From NCBI GenBank assembly GCA_026419775.2, contig JAOPGA020001169.1:1-38240 (forward strand): a DNA stretch of 38,240 nt, read 5' to 3'. A program made the position numbers and the translations under genes. Each line of letters begins with the position of its first letter. The first letter of the stretch is position 1. Source of the stretch: Acrasis kona (lineage: Eukaryota; Heterolobosea; Eutetramitea; Acrasida; Acrasidae). The notes beneath the pieces were generated by a model. The model was not told where the DNA came from. It saw nothing but the letters and a program-made list of their open reading frames with translations, and ran no database searches. Below are positions 30,217 to 38,240 of this stretch, piece by piece.

Positions 30217-31101
30217 CTATCCTTTCGGACTTTCCTCATCCTCACTCTCTTTTATAAACCTTCCCTTATGTCGCTTCCTCGTCCTGGCGAGTTCCCTTCG
30301 TGTCGTGTGTACGACGACCGGAATTTCACCTCGCAATCTTTTCTCTCTATTCGTCCTGAGCCTTTGTATCTTCACATCCCTCTCCTCTCTTGTGTATTTA
30401 CCTATTCTAACGATTTGGTCCACTGGTTCTTTAACCTCCACATTAACTGGTGATGGTGTCGTTTGAGGTTTCGGTTCTTCGGAAGGAGGCGGAGGTGGAG
30501 GTGTCGAACGTTGTGTGACTTGGTTCTTTATAAGGTCGAGATGTTTGTCGAATACAAAATTCACAAGTCCCTGATTCTTCCGAAGTTGTTCTTCTTTAAA
30601 CGCTTTGGTTTTGCTCAAGTAGGATTCAGGGCCTTGAACAAACCAATGTTTTTGTTTTCTCGAGTTGGTGTTGTGCGGTGGTGGTGTTGTTGTAACGGTT
30701 GTTGGTGATGTTTCATTAGGATTGTTCAATGATAATGTTGTTGATGCAGGACGCGCATTTGTTGTGTCTTGTACTGTAGGTATTGGGTGTTGAATACTGC
30801 TAGTGGGGCGATTTGGATCATGTTGAGAAAATGTTTGAAGCGAGGGTGCATTTAATGACGTTTGTGACACGTGAGGTGGTCGCGTGTCATATGGTTGAAT
30901 GTTATTTATATGATTGATAACATCATCGACATTTAACTGCAACGTTAATTCGGTTGTTTCCAAGCTTGTGGACCCTGATATATTCGATACAGGGACACCA
31001 GAAAATATGTGAAAAGGGCTGACCTGTTGGTTTGTCGGCGTTTGTTGCTGATTTTGTCTTTGCTTCGTTGTCTGTTTATAGTGCTTCTCGTAGTTATGCA
31101 T
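30217..31101 (-). CDS. CCT-domain protein (CONSTANS/TOC1-like motif), putative transcription regulator
   Basis: Intronless, 294 residues. Residues about 235-285 match the CCT motif seen in plant CONSTANS, TOC1 and PRR proteins: TREERDVKIQRLRTNREKR, then TRRELARTRKRHKGRF with the hallmark R-x-R-x-KGRF ending. The basic stretch should serve as nuclear localisation signal and contact NF-Y-like partners or DNA. The rest is low complexity: Gln/Asn-rich N-terminus, Ser/Thr/Pro-rich middle, a polyproline run (STPPPPPPSEEP) and an acidic C-terminus (ESEDEESPKG). No B-box, GATA finger or response-regulator domain accompanies it. Confidence 0.8.
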   Translation of the reverse strand: MHNYEKHYKQTTKQRQNQQQTPTNQQVSPFHIFSGVPVSNISGSTSLETTELTLQLNVDDVINHINNIQPYDTRPPHVSQTSLNAPSLQTFSQHDPNRPTSSIQHPIPTVQDTTNARPASTTLSLNNPNETSPTTVTTTPPPHNTNSRKQKHWFVQGPESYLSKTKAFKEEQLRKNQGLVNFVFDKHLDLIKNQVTQRSTPPPPPPSEEPKPQTTPSPVNVEVKEPVDQIVRIGKYTREERDVKIQRLRTNREKRLRGEIPVVVHTTRRELARTRKRHKGRFIKESEDEESPKG

Positions 31102-31738
31102 ATATAATTATAGGCTGATGTGCCAAAACGTATATAAGTTGATGAAGACGAAATTCTGTATTCTGGTGTATGTTGTGTTTCGACACAAGTTCTTTCAGAC
31201 GTCTATCTAATGATTTTAATCATATAAAGAATAATTCTCTTAAACAAGGCATCTCTTCTATCACCATTCCAGGCCGTAGGGTTTTATTGATTTTTTTTTG
31301 TACCATTTTTGTCTCCTAATTTCAGGATTGGACTACCACTGAGTGAAAATCAGACGAATGGAGATTATCGGATTAACATATTTATCCGCTAAGACTCCTA
31401 ATCTGTTGTTAATAACTAACACACACAAGGTTCCCAAGGATTAATGGAGTGCCATGGTAATCTTCATGACTTCACATCAGGTTGATACGAGAAAAGCAAG
31501 CAGTCAGCCATTTTAGTTGGAAAAAGCCGTTTCTCGGATTTAATTTCTACATTTAGCAGATTACAAGCACTGACACTTCGAAATATAATTATGCAAACTA
31601 CATATAGTTAAATCTAGTTTTCAACGAATATACTTCTTTGTCCGTATTGAAACTTCCATGATAACGCCCAACACAACAAGAATAGTGAAAGTCAACCAAA
31701 TCAGCATTACAGTATTTTACTTTTACAACAAATTAACA
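31102..31738. other. 637-bp divergent intergenic region
   Basis: It separates the leftward CCT gene and the rightward Rho gene, so it should hold both promoters. Short inverted words occur (CGGAT/ATCCG near 31360-31385; TCCT/AGGA near 31315-31327), but none is long enough to call. No ORF, tRNA or repeat is supported. Confidence 0.5.
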
Positions 31739-32494
31739 ATGGGAGAAAACATCAAATGTGTTGTAGTGGGTGATGGAGCTGTCGGGTTTGTCATTAAAAT
31801 TAATTTGAAAATAATATTATTAGAAAGACTTGCCTACTTGTTTGTTTTGTTGAAAATCAGTTCCCAGAAGATTATGTCCCAACCATTTTCAATAACTATA
31901 ACGCGACGGTACTTTACGAGAACGAACATGTGTCGCTAGGTTTATGGGATACTGCAGGACAAGAGGTTAGCTATGAAATCTTCCCATTTAACTAATCAAT
32001 TTTAGGACTATGACAAATTGAGACCATTGTCTTACCCCGAGACTAATGTATTTTTGATATGTTTTTCAGTAATGTATGTGAAAGTTTAAACTTCAATTCT
32101 CAAAGTAAACAGTAGTCCATCTTCCTTCAGAAATGTCAAGTTCAAATGGCAACCAGAAGTTACCACGCACTCTCAAAACGTTCCTATTGTTTTAGTAGGG
32201 ACAAAGTTAGACTTAAGAGAGAACCCTAACGAACTAAGAAAGCTAGCTGACAATAGAGAGTCTCCAGTTACATTTGCACAAGGTATGGAGCTAGCAAAAG
32301 AAATCAAGGCATTTAAATATATGGAATGCTCTGCTAGATCATTGCGAGGGGTGAAAGAGGTTTTTAATACTGCTATAGAAGGTAAATTTTTAAAATTTCG
32401 GAACAATAATAACATTTAAGCCGCCCTAAAGCCAAGCACAAACAAAAAAGGCGGGGAAGGTAGTGCGTTGAAGAGGTGCTGCAATCTTGTATGA
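31739..32494 (+). CDS. Rho/Rac-family small GTPase
   Basis: Five exons (31739-31785, 31824-31965, 32006-32073, 32113-32381, 32421-32494) with introns of 38, 40, 39 and 39 nt give 199 residues. All G motifs are intact: P-loop GDGAVGKT (split by intron 1), switch I/effector FPEDYVPTIFNNY, G3 WDTAGQEDYDKLRPLSYP, the G4 motif TKLD and G5 CSAR. The Rho insert region is present (ENPNELRKLADN). The C-terminus KRCCNLV carries a CAAX box (CNLV) behind a Lys/Arg cluster, so prenylation and membrane attachment are expected. It cycles between GTP and GDP forms to control actin and phagocytosis. Start 31739 gives MGENIKCVVVG, the usual Rac start. Rac versus Rho versus Cdc42 is not decided. Confidence 0.94.
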
Positions 32495-32748
32495 TTAATA
32501 AATTTTGATGTCCCAAGTTCACAATGTCCCATAATTTTATTATCCCTGGAGAAATTTGCAATGATGTTACAATAATTACACATTTGCAGCACTGATGAAA
32601 ATGAGTTATGCACCACTCTGAACTATAACCTTTTGGGTTGAATTTGCTGATATCTAACATCCAAATATTGATCTGATTGAAAATCGATTTTGTTGAATTT
32701 CGAACTATTGTTTATTACATCGATGTCGTTGTAAATATAATCACAAAC

Positions 32749-33138
32749 ATGAAGATTGTGTCCATCACTCCAAGAGAGGACTGGAATAAAACAAGAACAC
32801 GAAAGGACAAACAAGATGAATTTGTAAAAAAAACTCTTTTAAAAAAACGCAAAACAGATGAGAAGCGCAAGAGAAGAAAACTTTCAGTACCAAATGAGTG
32901 GCACATAATCCCCAAACGACCCAATGTAAAAGAAATAAGAAAAAATAGAGCTGCTATCAAAAAAATAATAGAGAATTCTGGTGTGAAACCAACAGTTGAA
33001 GAGGTCACTGAAATTGAAACTTTTGTTAAAGAACTGTTAACATCTTTGAGTTCAATTGTACAACCAGGCACAGTGGAGGATTGTAAGGAGAAATTAAGCA
33101 TTGCAGCCTCATGGACAAAACCCCCATTAAGGTATTAA
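32749..33138 (+). CDS. Hypothetical basic protein (129 aa)
   Basis: Unrecognised. Start chosen at MKIVSITPREDWNK (32749); the frame opens 24 codons earlier with a hydrophobic, less protein-like stretch. The N-terminal half is very basic (KKTLLKKRKTDEKRKRRK), and the C-terminal half looks helical (KPTVEEVTEIETFVKELL). Nuclear or nucleolar location is plausible from the basic block, but no family is named. AATAAA lies near 33268. It follows the Rho gene by 254 bases. Confidence 0.6.
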   Translation: MKIVSITPREDWNKTRTRKDKQDEFVKKTLLKKRKTDEKRKRRKLSVPNEWHIIPKRPNVKEIRKNRAAIKKIIENSGVKPTVEEVTEIETFVKELLTSLSSIVQPGTVEDCKEKLSIAASWTKPPLRY

Positions 33139-33316
33139 AATCATTCAAAACTCTGACCTCAACAATAGATTGACCACGAATGCCACCAAACACTTTAAAA
33201 AGAAAGTACATTCTTCGTTTGAACTCTGATTTTTGGCAACCAAAGAGCATTGTGTATTTTTATAATGTAATAAAAAATGTTTAGTACAAAGTTTCGTTTA
33301 TAATGTTCCAAAAAAT

Positions 33317-34430
33317 TTACTTGCTTGGTTGCTTGGCCAAATCGACACCAGCGGTTGCTCCCAAAGCTTCCTTGATTCTTCCATAAATAGCGAATTGACC
33401 TGCAGTCAAAGTAGCAACCATCACAATACGTGGACCTAAGCCCAAGAACAATCCCTTAACACCTAATTGCTTGCTCATTCCAACTAGACGAGATGAGATG
33501 CTCTCTCCCTCTGCTCCCTTTGTCTTGTTGATCTTGCTCAACAATGTGTCGGCGGGTTGTGAGATAACAGCGGCGGCAGCACCAGCAATCATACCAGATC
33601 CAAGGTTGACTGCATCGTTAGCACCTGAACTCATTTGGTCCTTGCTCTTTCCAATGGCTTTGTAGATGTTCTCAGCAGCAATTTCGTATACAACGAACTT
33701 GGCCATTGTGTATGGGATTTGCTTGAAAAGAATTGGTCCGAAACCAGAGTAGAAACCACGGACGACACCCTCTTCCTTCAAGATACGGCTGAAACCACCA
33801 ACAAGACCGTTGGCATATCCTGGTTGGGAAACCAACCTGATGCGGGTTGCCTCAAGTGGGCATAGGGCAACATCAGCGAAGAACTCAGCAATGGCTGATG
33901 AGGTCAAGTAGATGGCGGTTCTGTTGTTTTGGGCGGTCTCCAAACCAACAGACTCAATCAAAGTCTTCTTCCAGAACTCATAACTAAAGAACATTAGAAG
34001 CGTCAAACAGTTAACTTACCCTCCGAATTTGAAGGCACCTTGTAGGAAGTATCCAGCAAAGGTGGGTCCAATACCAGTCAATAGAGCACCAGCTCCCTCT
34101 TCCTTGATAACGGTTCTGAAGGCATTGACCATACCGCTGCTGTATCTTTCTGGCTCAAGTTGGATTCTAGTCTTGACAACATCAACTATTGCGTGTGAGA
34201 AACTAAGTCCACTGAATAGATTCACATACCTGGAGTTAAAGCTCCGTGAGTGATGGCACAGCACAAAGCACCAGCCAAGGCGAATCTATTACAGGTGAGT
34301 ATAAGTTAAAACGGTAACGAAATTTTTACCTTGAATATAGGTCAACACCGGTCAAACGCTTGGCATTTGGGTTAACTGGTTCAGCTGGAGCAGTGAGAAC
34401 GACGTTGTTTCTGAGAGCGGATGGGTACAT
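33317..34430 (-). CDS. Mitochondrial phosphate carrier (SLC25 family, PiC type)
   Basis: Four exons (34430-34330, 34285-34230, 34185-34020, 33983-33317) over introns of 44, 44 and 36 nt yield 329 residues, typical for PiC. Splicing restores the first carrier repeat: [30 protein letters not shown]. The three mitochondrial-carrier signatures are [22 protein letters not shown] and [11 protein letters not shown]. The phosphate-carrier hallmarks [33 protein letters not shown] and SQPADTLLS are all present. It imports phosphate with protons (or exchanges it for hydroxide) into the matrix for ATP synthesis. The N-terminal [15 protein letters not shown] is short and may not be cleaved. It is head-to-head with the kinesin gene. 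Confidence 0.95.
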
Positions 34431-34842
34431 TCGGGTGTCTTGTATTTTTGGTGGAAAACAAACCCGAAAAACAACCAGGAAATTTTTAACAACCGCAAAC
34501 GGGCAAATATTGTAACCAATGAATGATTCTCATTCAAATCACCCCTCCATCAAATAAAGGAGCCATCCAAGGTAGATATTGTCTAAACTTTAATTAGAAA
34601 GAAGGCCAATCTCATTCGTGTGTTCATCACGCATGAGAAAAATTAAATAATAGTATAAAAATCACACCTCTTAGTTCAGTTTATTCCTACTTGTTTAAAT
34701 AGTAGATAGTCTTACTCATATGAGACCTGTGGATTTAAAGTTGACTGGCGGTTATTTTGAAAAAAGCGCTCGAAATCAATTTGTAATTCTCGTAAAAACA
34801 ACGTCTGCAACGATCTTTTGGCGATTGTTGTGAAAGAATAGG
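34431..34842. other. Divergent promoter region, phosphate carrier / kinesin
   Basis: A 412-bp AT-rich spacer between two start codons pointing away from each other. It must hold both promoters. No clear TATA box, repeat or RNA gene was recognised. Confidence 0.5.
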
Positions 34843-37237
34843 ATGAGAAGAGAAGACGTCAATGAGAACTTCAAAGTTGTGATTCGGATTAGACCCCCTC
34901 TCGAAAGAGAGATAGATCAGGATTTCGTGAATATTGTTAGGGTCGACGACGACAGACAGCTCACAATATCCGAAAATGTTGCTTTAGAGACACGTAAGTT
35001 ATTAGTATAGCAAGCGAAATTAAATAGTATAGAACAAAGAAGCCAAAAGAAGGGTACAGAACCACAACCCGAAGCTATGATGTACAATTCCCATTCTTTC
35101 ACCTTTGATCACGTTTATGATCAAAGAGCCAGACAAGTCGATGTATACAACCACACCGCCAGAGATGCTGTTCGCTCTACTTTGGCTGGATATAATGCAA
35201 CTATAATCGCTTATGGTCAAACAGGTACAGGAAAAACCTTTACTATGGAAGGCCATAGCAGTAGTCCCGAAGATAGAGGTATTATACCAAGAGCGACTGA
35301 GGACATTTTCAACTGTAAGTTGAAGCACTTATTACTTTCCTCAACAATAATTAGACATTCAACAATTCTCAAATCAAAATGATAATCATCCAAAAACGAA
35401 GTTCTTATTAAGGGCTTCCTACTTACAAATATACAATGAGAATATCTCAGATCTATTGTCTCCTGATGGCTCCAACTTGCAAATCAGAGAAGAGAAACAA
35501 AAGGGAGTTTACGTAGACAAACTTAAAGAATTTGTAGTAAAGACACCACAGGACATTTACGCGCTTATGGAGAGAGGTGCTCAAATTAGGGCCACAGGTT
35601 CAACGCGGTTAAATGAACTTAGTAGTCGAAGTCACGCTGTATTTATAATTATATGCGAGCAAAGTGAAACAAGAATGGTTGACGACGGCGATTATGATTC
35701 TCATGAAGGCGAAATGAGACAATCGTTCAAGATAGGAAAATTAAATCTGGTAGACTTAGCTGGAAGCGAGCGCGTTCGTTATTCTGGTGCTACCGGCCAA
35801 AGATTAGAGGAATCTAAAAAGATCAATCAGTCTTTATCTTGCCTAGGTAATGTTATCGCAGCTTTGACCGATCCAAGGGGAAGACAGCACATACCGTACA
35901 GAGACTCCAAACTAACTAGATTGCTTGAAGATAGTTTGGGAGGAAATTGCAAAACAACCATGATGGCCATGATTAGTCCCGCTTTGGAAGCTTTTAGCGA
36001 GAGCTTATCAACATTAAAGTTTGCATATCGCGCCAAGAGCATCAAGAACGAAGCTCAAGTCAATGAAGATTTGGATCACAAAATGTTGCTAAGAAAGTAT
36101 GAGCGCGAATTGAAGCAACTCAGATTAGAATTGGAGAAGAAGAGTAGAAATGTGGTAGACAAGAAGAGGTTGTTGGAGTTGGAGGAGCAGAAGAGGAGAG
36201 CAGAAGAAGACAAACTGGCTGCAATAACAGCACTTGAGCAACGCAGTAGAGCATTCTTAAAAGAACAAAAAATGAAAAGATATTTGGAACAACGTATCAC
36301 ATTCATGGAGAATGAGCTTGTGGTTGGATTAGGAGAGAAGATGCAAGAGACCCCAGCATTCCGCAAACTACTCAAGCAAGAATATGACCGTGTTCAAAAG
36401 AAGTATGAGAATACATTGGCCGAGCTTGAGCGAGAGCGTCAGAGCATTGAGGAGGATAAAGCTCAAGTCGATCGTTACAAGCAATTATTGTTGAAGCAAA
36501 GGGATATTATGATAGCTCTAACGGGTCGTTTGAATGAAAGAGACGAAACCATTTTGGCTCTTCAGGAAGAACTCGATGCTTACGACCACCATCAGAAGAT
36601 GTTGGAGGATGCTTTAGATAGAAAAACGGCTGCACTAATACATTCTCAGAGAATGAGTCACGAAGGACCAGCATCTGTTAATACAACGACTCCTGCTGAA
36701 GAAGCTCAGTTTGCTGGCATTTTGAATCGTACAGGAGATTATGCAAGCGACGAAGGCACAGAACCAACAAGTGGTAAAGATTTGCCAGTTAATGGTTCTG
36801 CATCAAAGATTGGAGATTTGCAATCCAAACTGCAGCGTTCATACTTGGAAAATGAAACTCTCATGACACAGTACAGACAGATGGAGGAAGATAATAAGCG
36901 GCTAAGGCAGAGACTATTGCAAGTAACTAAAGGCCCAATCATACCCGATGCATCAACTCCTTCTCTTGAAAGTGTAGTAGCGGTAGTTGACAGCCAAAAG
37001 CAGCAAATATATGGTTTGAAGCAACAATGTATCACAAAAGAAAAAGAAAAACAAGCCCTGAAGACCATCCTTGAGACCCGAATGAAACCAATGATGGAGA
37101 CCATTCGCAAGAATACAGAAGCTAACATAACAGATGATTCAGAGGTAAATACGGTGACAATGAAGACTATCATAGGTATGACTCGATTAGTTGAAGCTTC
37201 CATAGAGGCTCTTACCATCAAGGCCCAATCCTCATAA
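34843..37237 (+). CDS. Kinesin with N-terminal motor domain
   Basis: Three exons (34843-34993, 35033-35314, 35355-37237) over introns of 39 and 40 nt give 771 residues. The motor begins almost at once ([11 protein letters not shown]). P-loop GQTGTGKT is at about 112, switch [12 protein letters not shown] at about 230, switch [11 protein letters not shown] at about 276 and the microtubule-binding [10 protein letters not shown] at about 315. Residues about 380-620 are strongly heptad-like ([35 protein letters not shown]), indicating a dimerising stalk; the C-terminal tail is short and has no known domain. An N-terminal motor usually moves toward microtubule plus ends. The subfamily is not assigned, and no PH, FHA or armadillo module is present. 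AATAAA at 37451 would place the inverted-repeat element (37288-37430) in its 3' UTR. Confidence 0.95.
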
Positions 37238-37287
37238 TTATCTTTTTCGCTGAGGACATGTTTGGTTGTGTCTTCCGAATAGAGCAC

Positions 37288-37430
37288 CTTAGGGATGGGA
37301 TCAATCCGGATATCCTATCCCATCCGCTGCAATTATGGTTGTCTTGGGATTGTAGGATGGGATAGGATTTTTGTAAAGACGGATTATCCCATCCGTGATG
37401 AATCCGCGGATGTATCCCAAGGATTGAATC
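37288..37430. mobile_element. MITE-like element with nested inverted repeats
   Basis: ATCCTATCCCATCC (37312-37325) and GGATGGGATAGGAT (37355-37368) are a perfect 14-bp inverted repeat. Further copies of the same words occur (GGGATGGGATC near 37292; ATTATCCCATCCG near 37384; AATCCGCGGAT; TATCCCAAGGATTGA). TCAATCC near the left and GGATTGA near the right are also complementary. Runs of ATCC/GGAT words starting from TTAGGGATGGGATC are typical of hAT-type ends. Target-site duplication not identified, so the boundaries are approximate. Confidence 0.4.
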
Positions 37431-37450
37431 AAGATATACAAGCAGTTTGC

Positions 37451-37466
37451 AATAAATGAATTTATT
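37451..37466. terminator. Facing poly(A) signals of the kinesin and 37465-37728 genes
   Basis: AATAAA at 37451-37456 (+) and TTTATT at 37461-37466 (AATAAA on -) lie within 16 bases, and the latter overlaps the stop of the minus-strand gene. This repeats the arrangement seen at 10625-10639. Confidence 0.6.
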
Positions 37467-37728
37467 AAAAGTCTAATGCATCCAAATTGTTCTTAGGAGG
37501 ACTAGTAAAACCAAATTCCTGAAGACATTTCTCAGCACTCACATCAGCAGCTCTTATAACTTCTGCACCAGGCATTTGCGTCAAAGTTATTTGTTGAAAC
37601 TTTTCTTTCTTTTTTGCTTTGGCCTGTATCTTTTGAAATACTGCTCTTGGTGGCTTGTTTGGTGTTTTTGGTACAAACATGCATAATTCATCATTGATAA
37701 TAATAGGGTCTGCTTTGGATCCACTCAT
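37465..37728 (-). CDS. Small hypothetical protein (87 aa)
   Basis: Unrecognised. MSGSKADPIIINDELCMFVP opens a compact, mixed sequence with a basic patch (KIQAKAKKKEKF) and an acidic, hydrophobic C-terminus (EKCLQEFGFTSPPKN, LDALDF). The codon and residue use look genuine. The stop TAA overlaps its own AATAAA. No signal peptide or TM segment. It is divergent from the BED gene, sharing a 161-bp spacer with repeated TGAAATxCGTTGAAAT words. Confidence 0.6.
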   Translation of the reverse strand: MSGSKADPIIINDELCMFVPKTPNKPPRAVFQKIQAKAKKKEKFQQITLTQMPGAEVIRAADVSAEKCLQEFGFTSPPKNNLDALDF

Positions 37729-37889
37729 TTGAATTATTTTCTTGTTTCTTTGGATTGTTGAGGCGCTTTTTATTGCGTAGAAATGCGTTGAAATCCGTTG
37801 AAATCTAAGTCCGAGACTCCTGCGCTGAAATACATGCGCTTTCTTATAGCTGTTAACTCTTCACTTTTCTCCACAAACATAAAAAAACC

Positions 37890-38240
37890 ATGTCCATGCA
37901 TTCTACTAGAGGGATTCAATTGAATTTTTCTTCGTTATCCCAATCAGATGACGAAGTTGATAATGAAAGAGAAATAAATCCAATACAACCAGATGTACAA
38001 CAACAAATTGTAGCAATACAATCACAGACACGTTATCGGAAATCCAATCCAAAGGCAGAAGGTAAAGGGAGCTGGGTATGGAAGTACTTTGATAAAGGGG
38101 TTGAGGTTCGTAATGGAAATGAATACAAAGTAATCAAATGCACGTTATGTGTTGGACCTCATGTGACAAAATATAACCAACAAACCCAGAAGAACTCGAC
38201 AGGAAATTTAATATCACATTTGAAGAGCAGCCATGCAGAG
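37890..38240 (+). CDS. BED-type zinc-finger protein, 3' truncated (hAT transposase-like?)
   Basis: The frame is open from ATG 37890 to the end of the window (117 codons). After an acidic, Gln-rich leader it shows a BED finger: GSWVWKYFDKG, then C-x2-C (KCTLCV), a spacer and the NLISHLKSSHAE His pair. BED fingers bind DNA and are common at the N-terminus of hAT transposases and of host regulators derived from them. The catalytic part would lie beyond the window, so transposase identity is inference. The inverted-repeat element at 37288-37430 lies upstream, but an unrelated minus-strand gene stands between. Confidence 0.75.
   Translation, partial: MSMHSTRGIQLNFSSLSQSDDEVDNEREINPIQPDVQQQIVAIQSQTRYRKSNPKAEGKGSWVWKYFDKGVEVRNGNEYKVIKCTLCVGPHVTKYNQQTQKNSTGNLISHLKSSHAE

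Overview
The window is nuclear DNA of a unicellular eukaryote. Many genes carry GT-AG spliceosomal introns, the tRNA gene has internal A and B boxes and a T-run, poly(A) signals (AATAAA) follow stops, and the proteins are typically eukaryotic (kinesin, Rho GTPase, mitochondrial phosphate carrier, ABCB transporter, CCT-domain protein, C-type lectin, EGF repeats). The style of the EGF repeats (VCSxNGTCxxPNxCxCxxGYYGxQCE) and the compact, AT-rich, gene-dense layout suggest a free-living amoeboid protist, perhaps a heterolobosean. That placement is inference. Introns are very small: 21 junctions that I resolved by reading frame measure 35-44 nt. TAA, TAG and TGA are all used as stops.

Layout. 1-10591 (+): 3' part of a giant surface protein: two Trp-rich modules, 11 EGF-like repeats, about 1,600 residues of Thr/Ser/Pro-rich mucin-like stalk, an IPT/TIG-containing region, one TM helix and a 350-residue tail. 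10659-14888 (-): full ABCB transporter. 15330-16836 (-): three small genes or relics with tiny introns, two of them interrupted by in-frame stops. 16919-17287 (+): small possible beta-grasp protein. 17288-18214: no gene, but an exceptional concentration of hairpins, including seven with an invariant 8-nt loop and covarying stems. 18215-20610 (-): unrecognised multi-exon gene. 20894-22435 (-): aldehyde dehydrogenase. 22593-22793 (+): possible small gene. 22975-25002 (+): secreted S9 prolyl-oligopeptidase-family peptidase. 25104-26294 (-): N-myristoylated WD40 protein. 26609-27030 (-): small unknown protein with a structured 3' region. 27129-27219 (+): tRNA-Gln(UUG) with a D-arm insertion. 27515-29893 (+): secreted PQQ-type propeller fused to a C-type lectin. 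30217-31101 (-): CCT-domain protein. 31739-32494 (+): Rho/Rac GTPase in five exons. 32749-33138 (+): basic hypothetical. 33317-34430 (-): mitochondrial phosphate carrier in four exons. 34843-37237 (+): N-terminal-motor kinesin. 37288-37430: small element rich in inverted repeats. 37465-37728 (-): small hypothetical. 37890 to the end (+): BED zinc-finger protein, cut by the window.

The genes do not form one pathway. They are independent eukaryotic units, often convergent with closely spaced poly(A) signals. Two long secreted or surface proteins (1-10591 and 27515-29893) share mucin-like Thr/Pro linkers and probably act at the cell surface or outside the cell. The most unusual non-coding signals are the hairpin array at 17621-17859 and the tRNA with an insertion outside the canonical anticodon-loop position.
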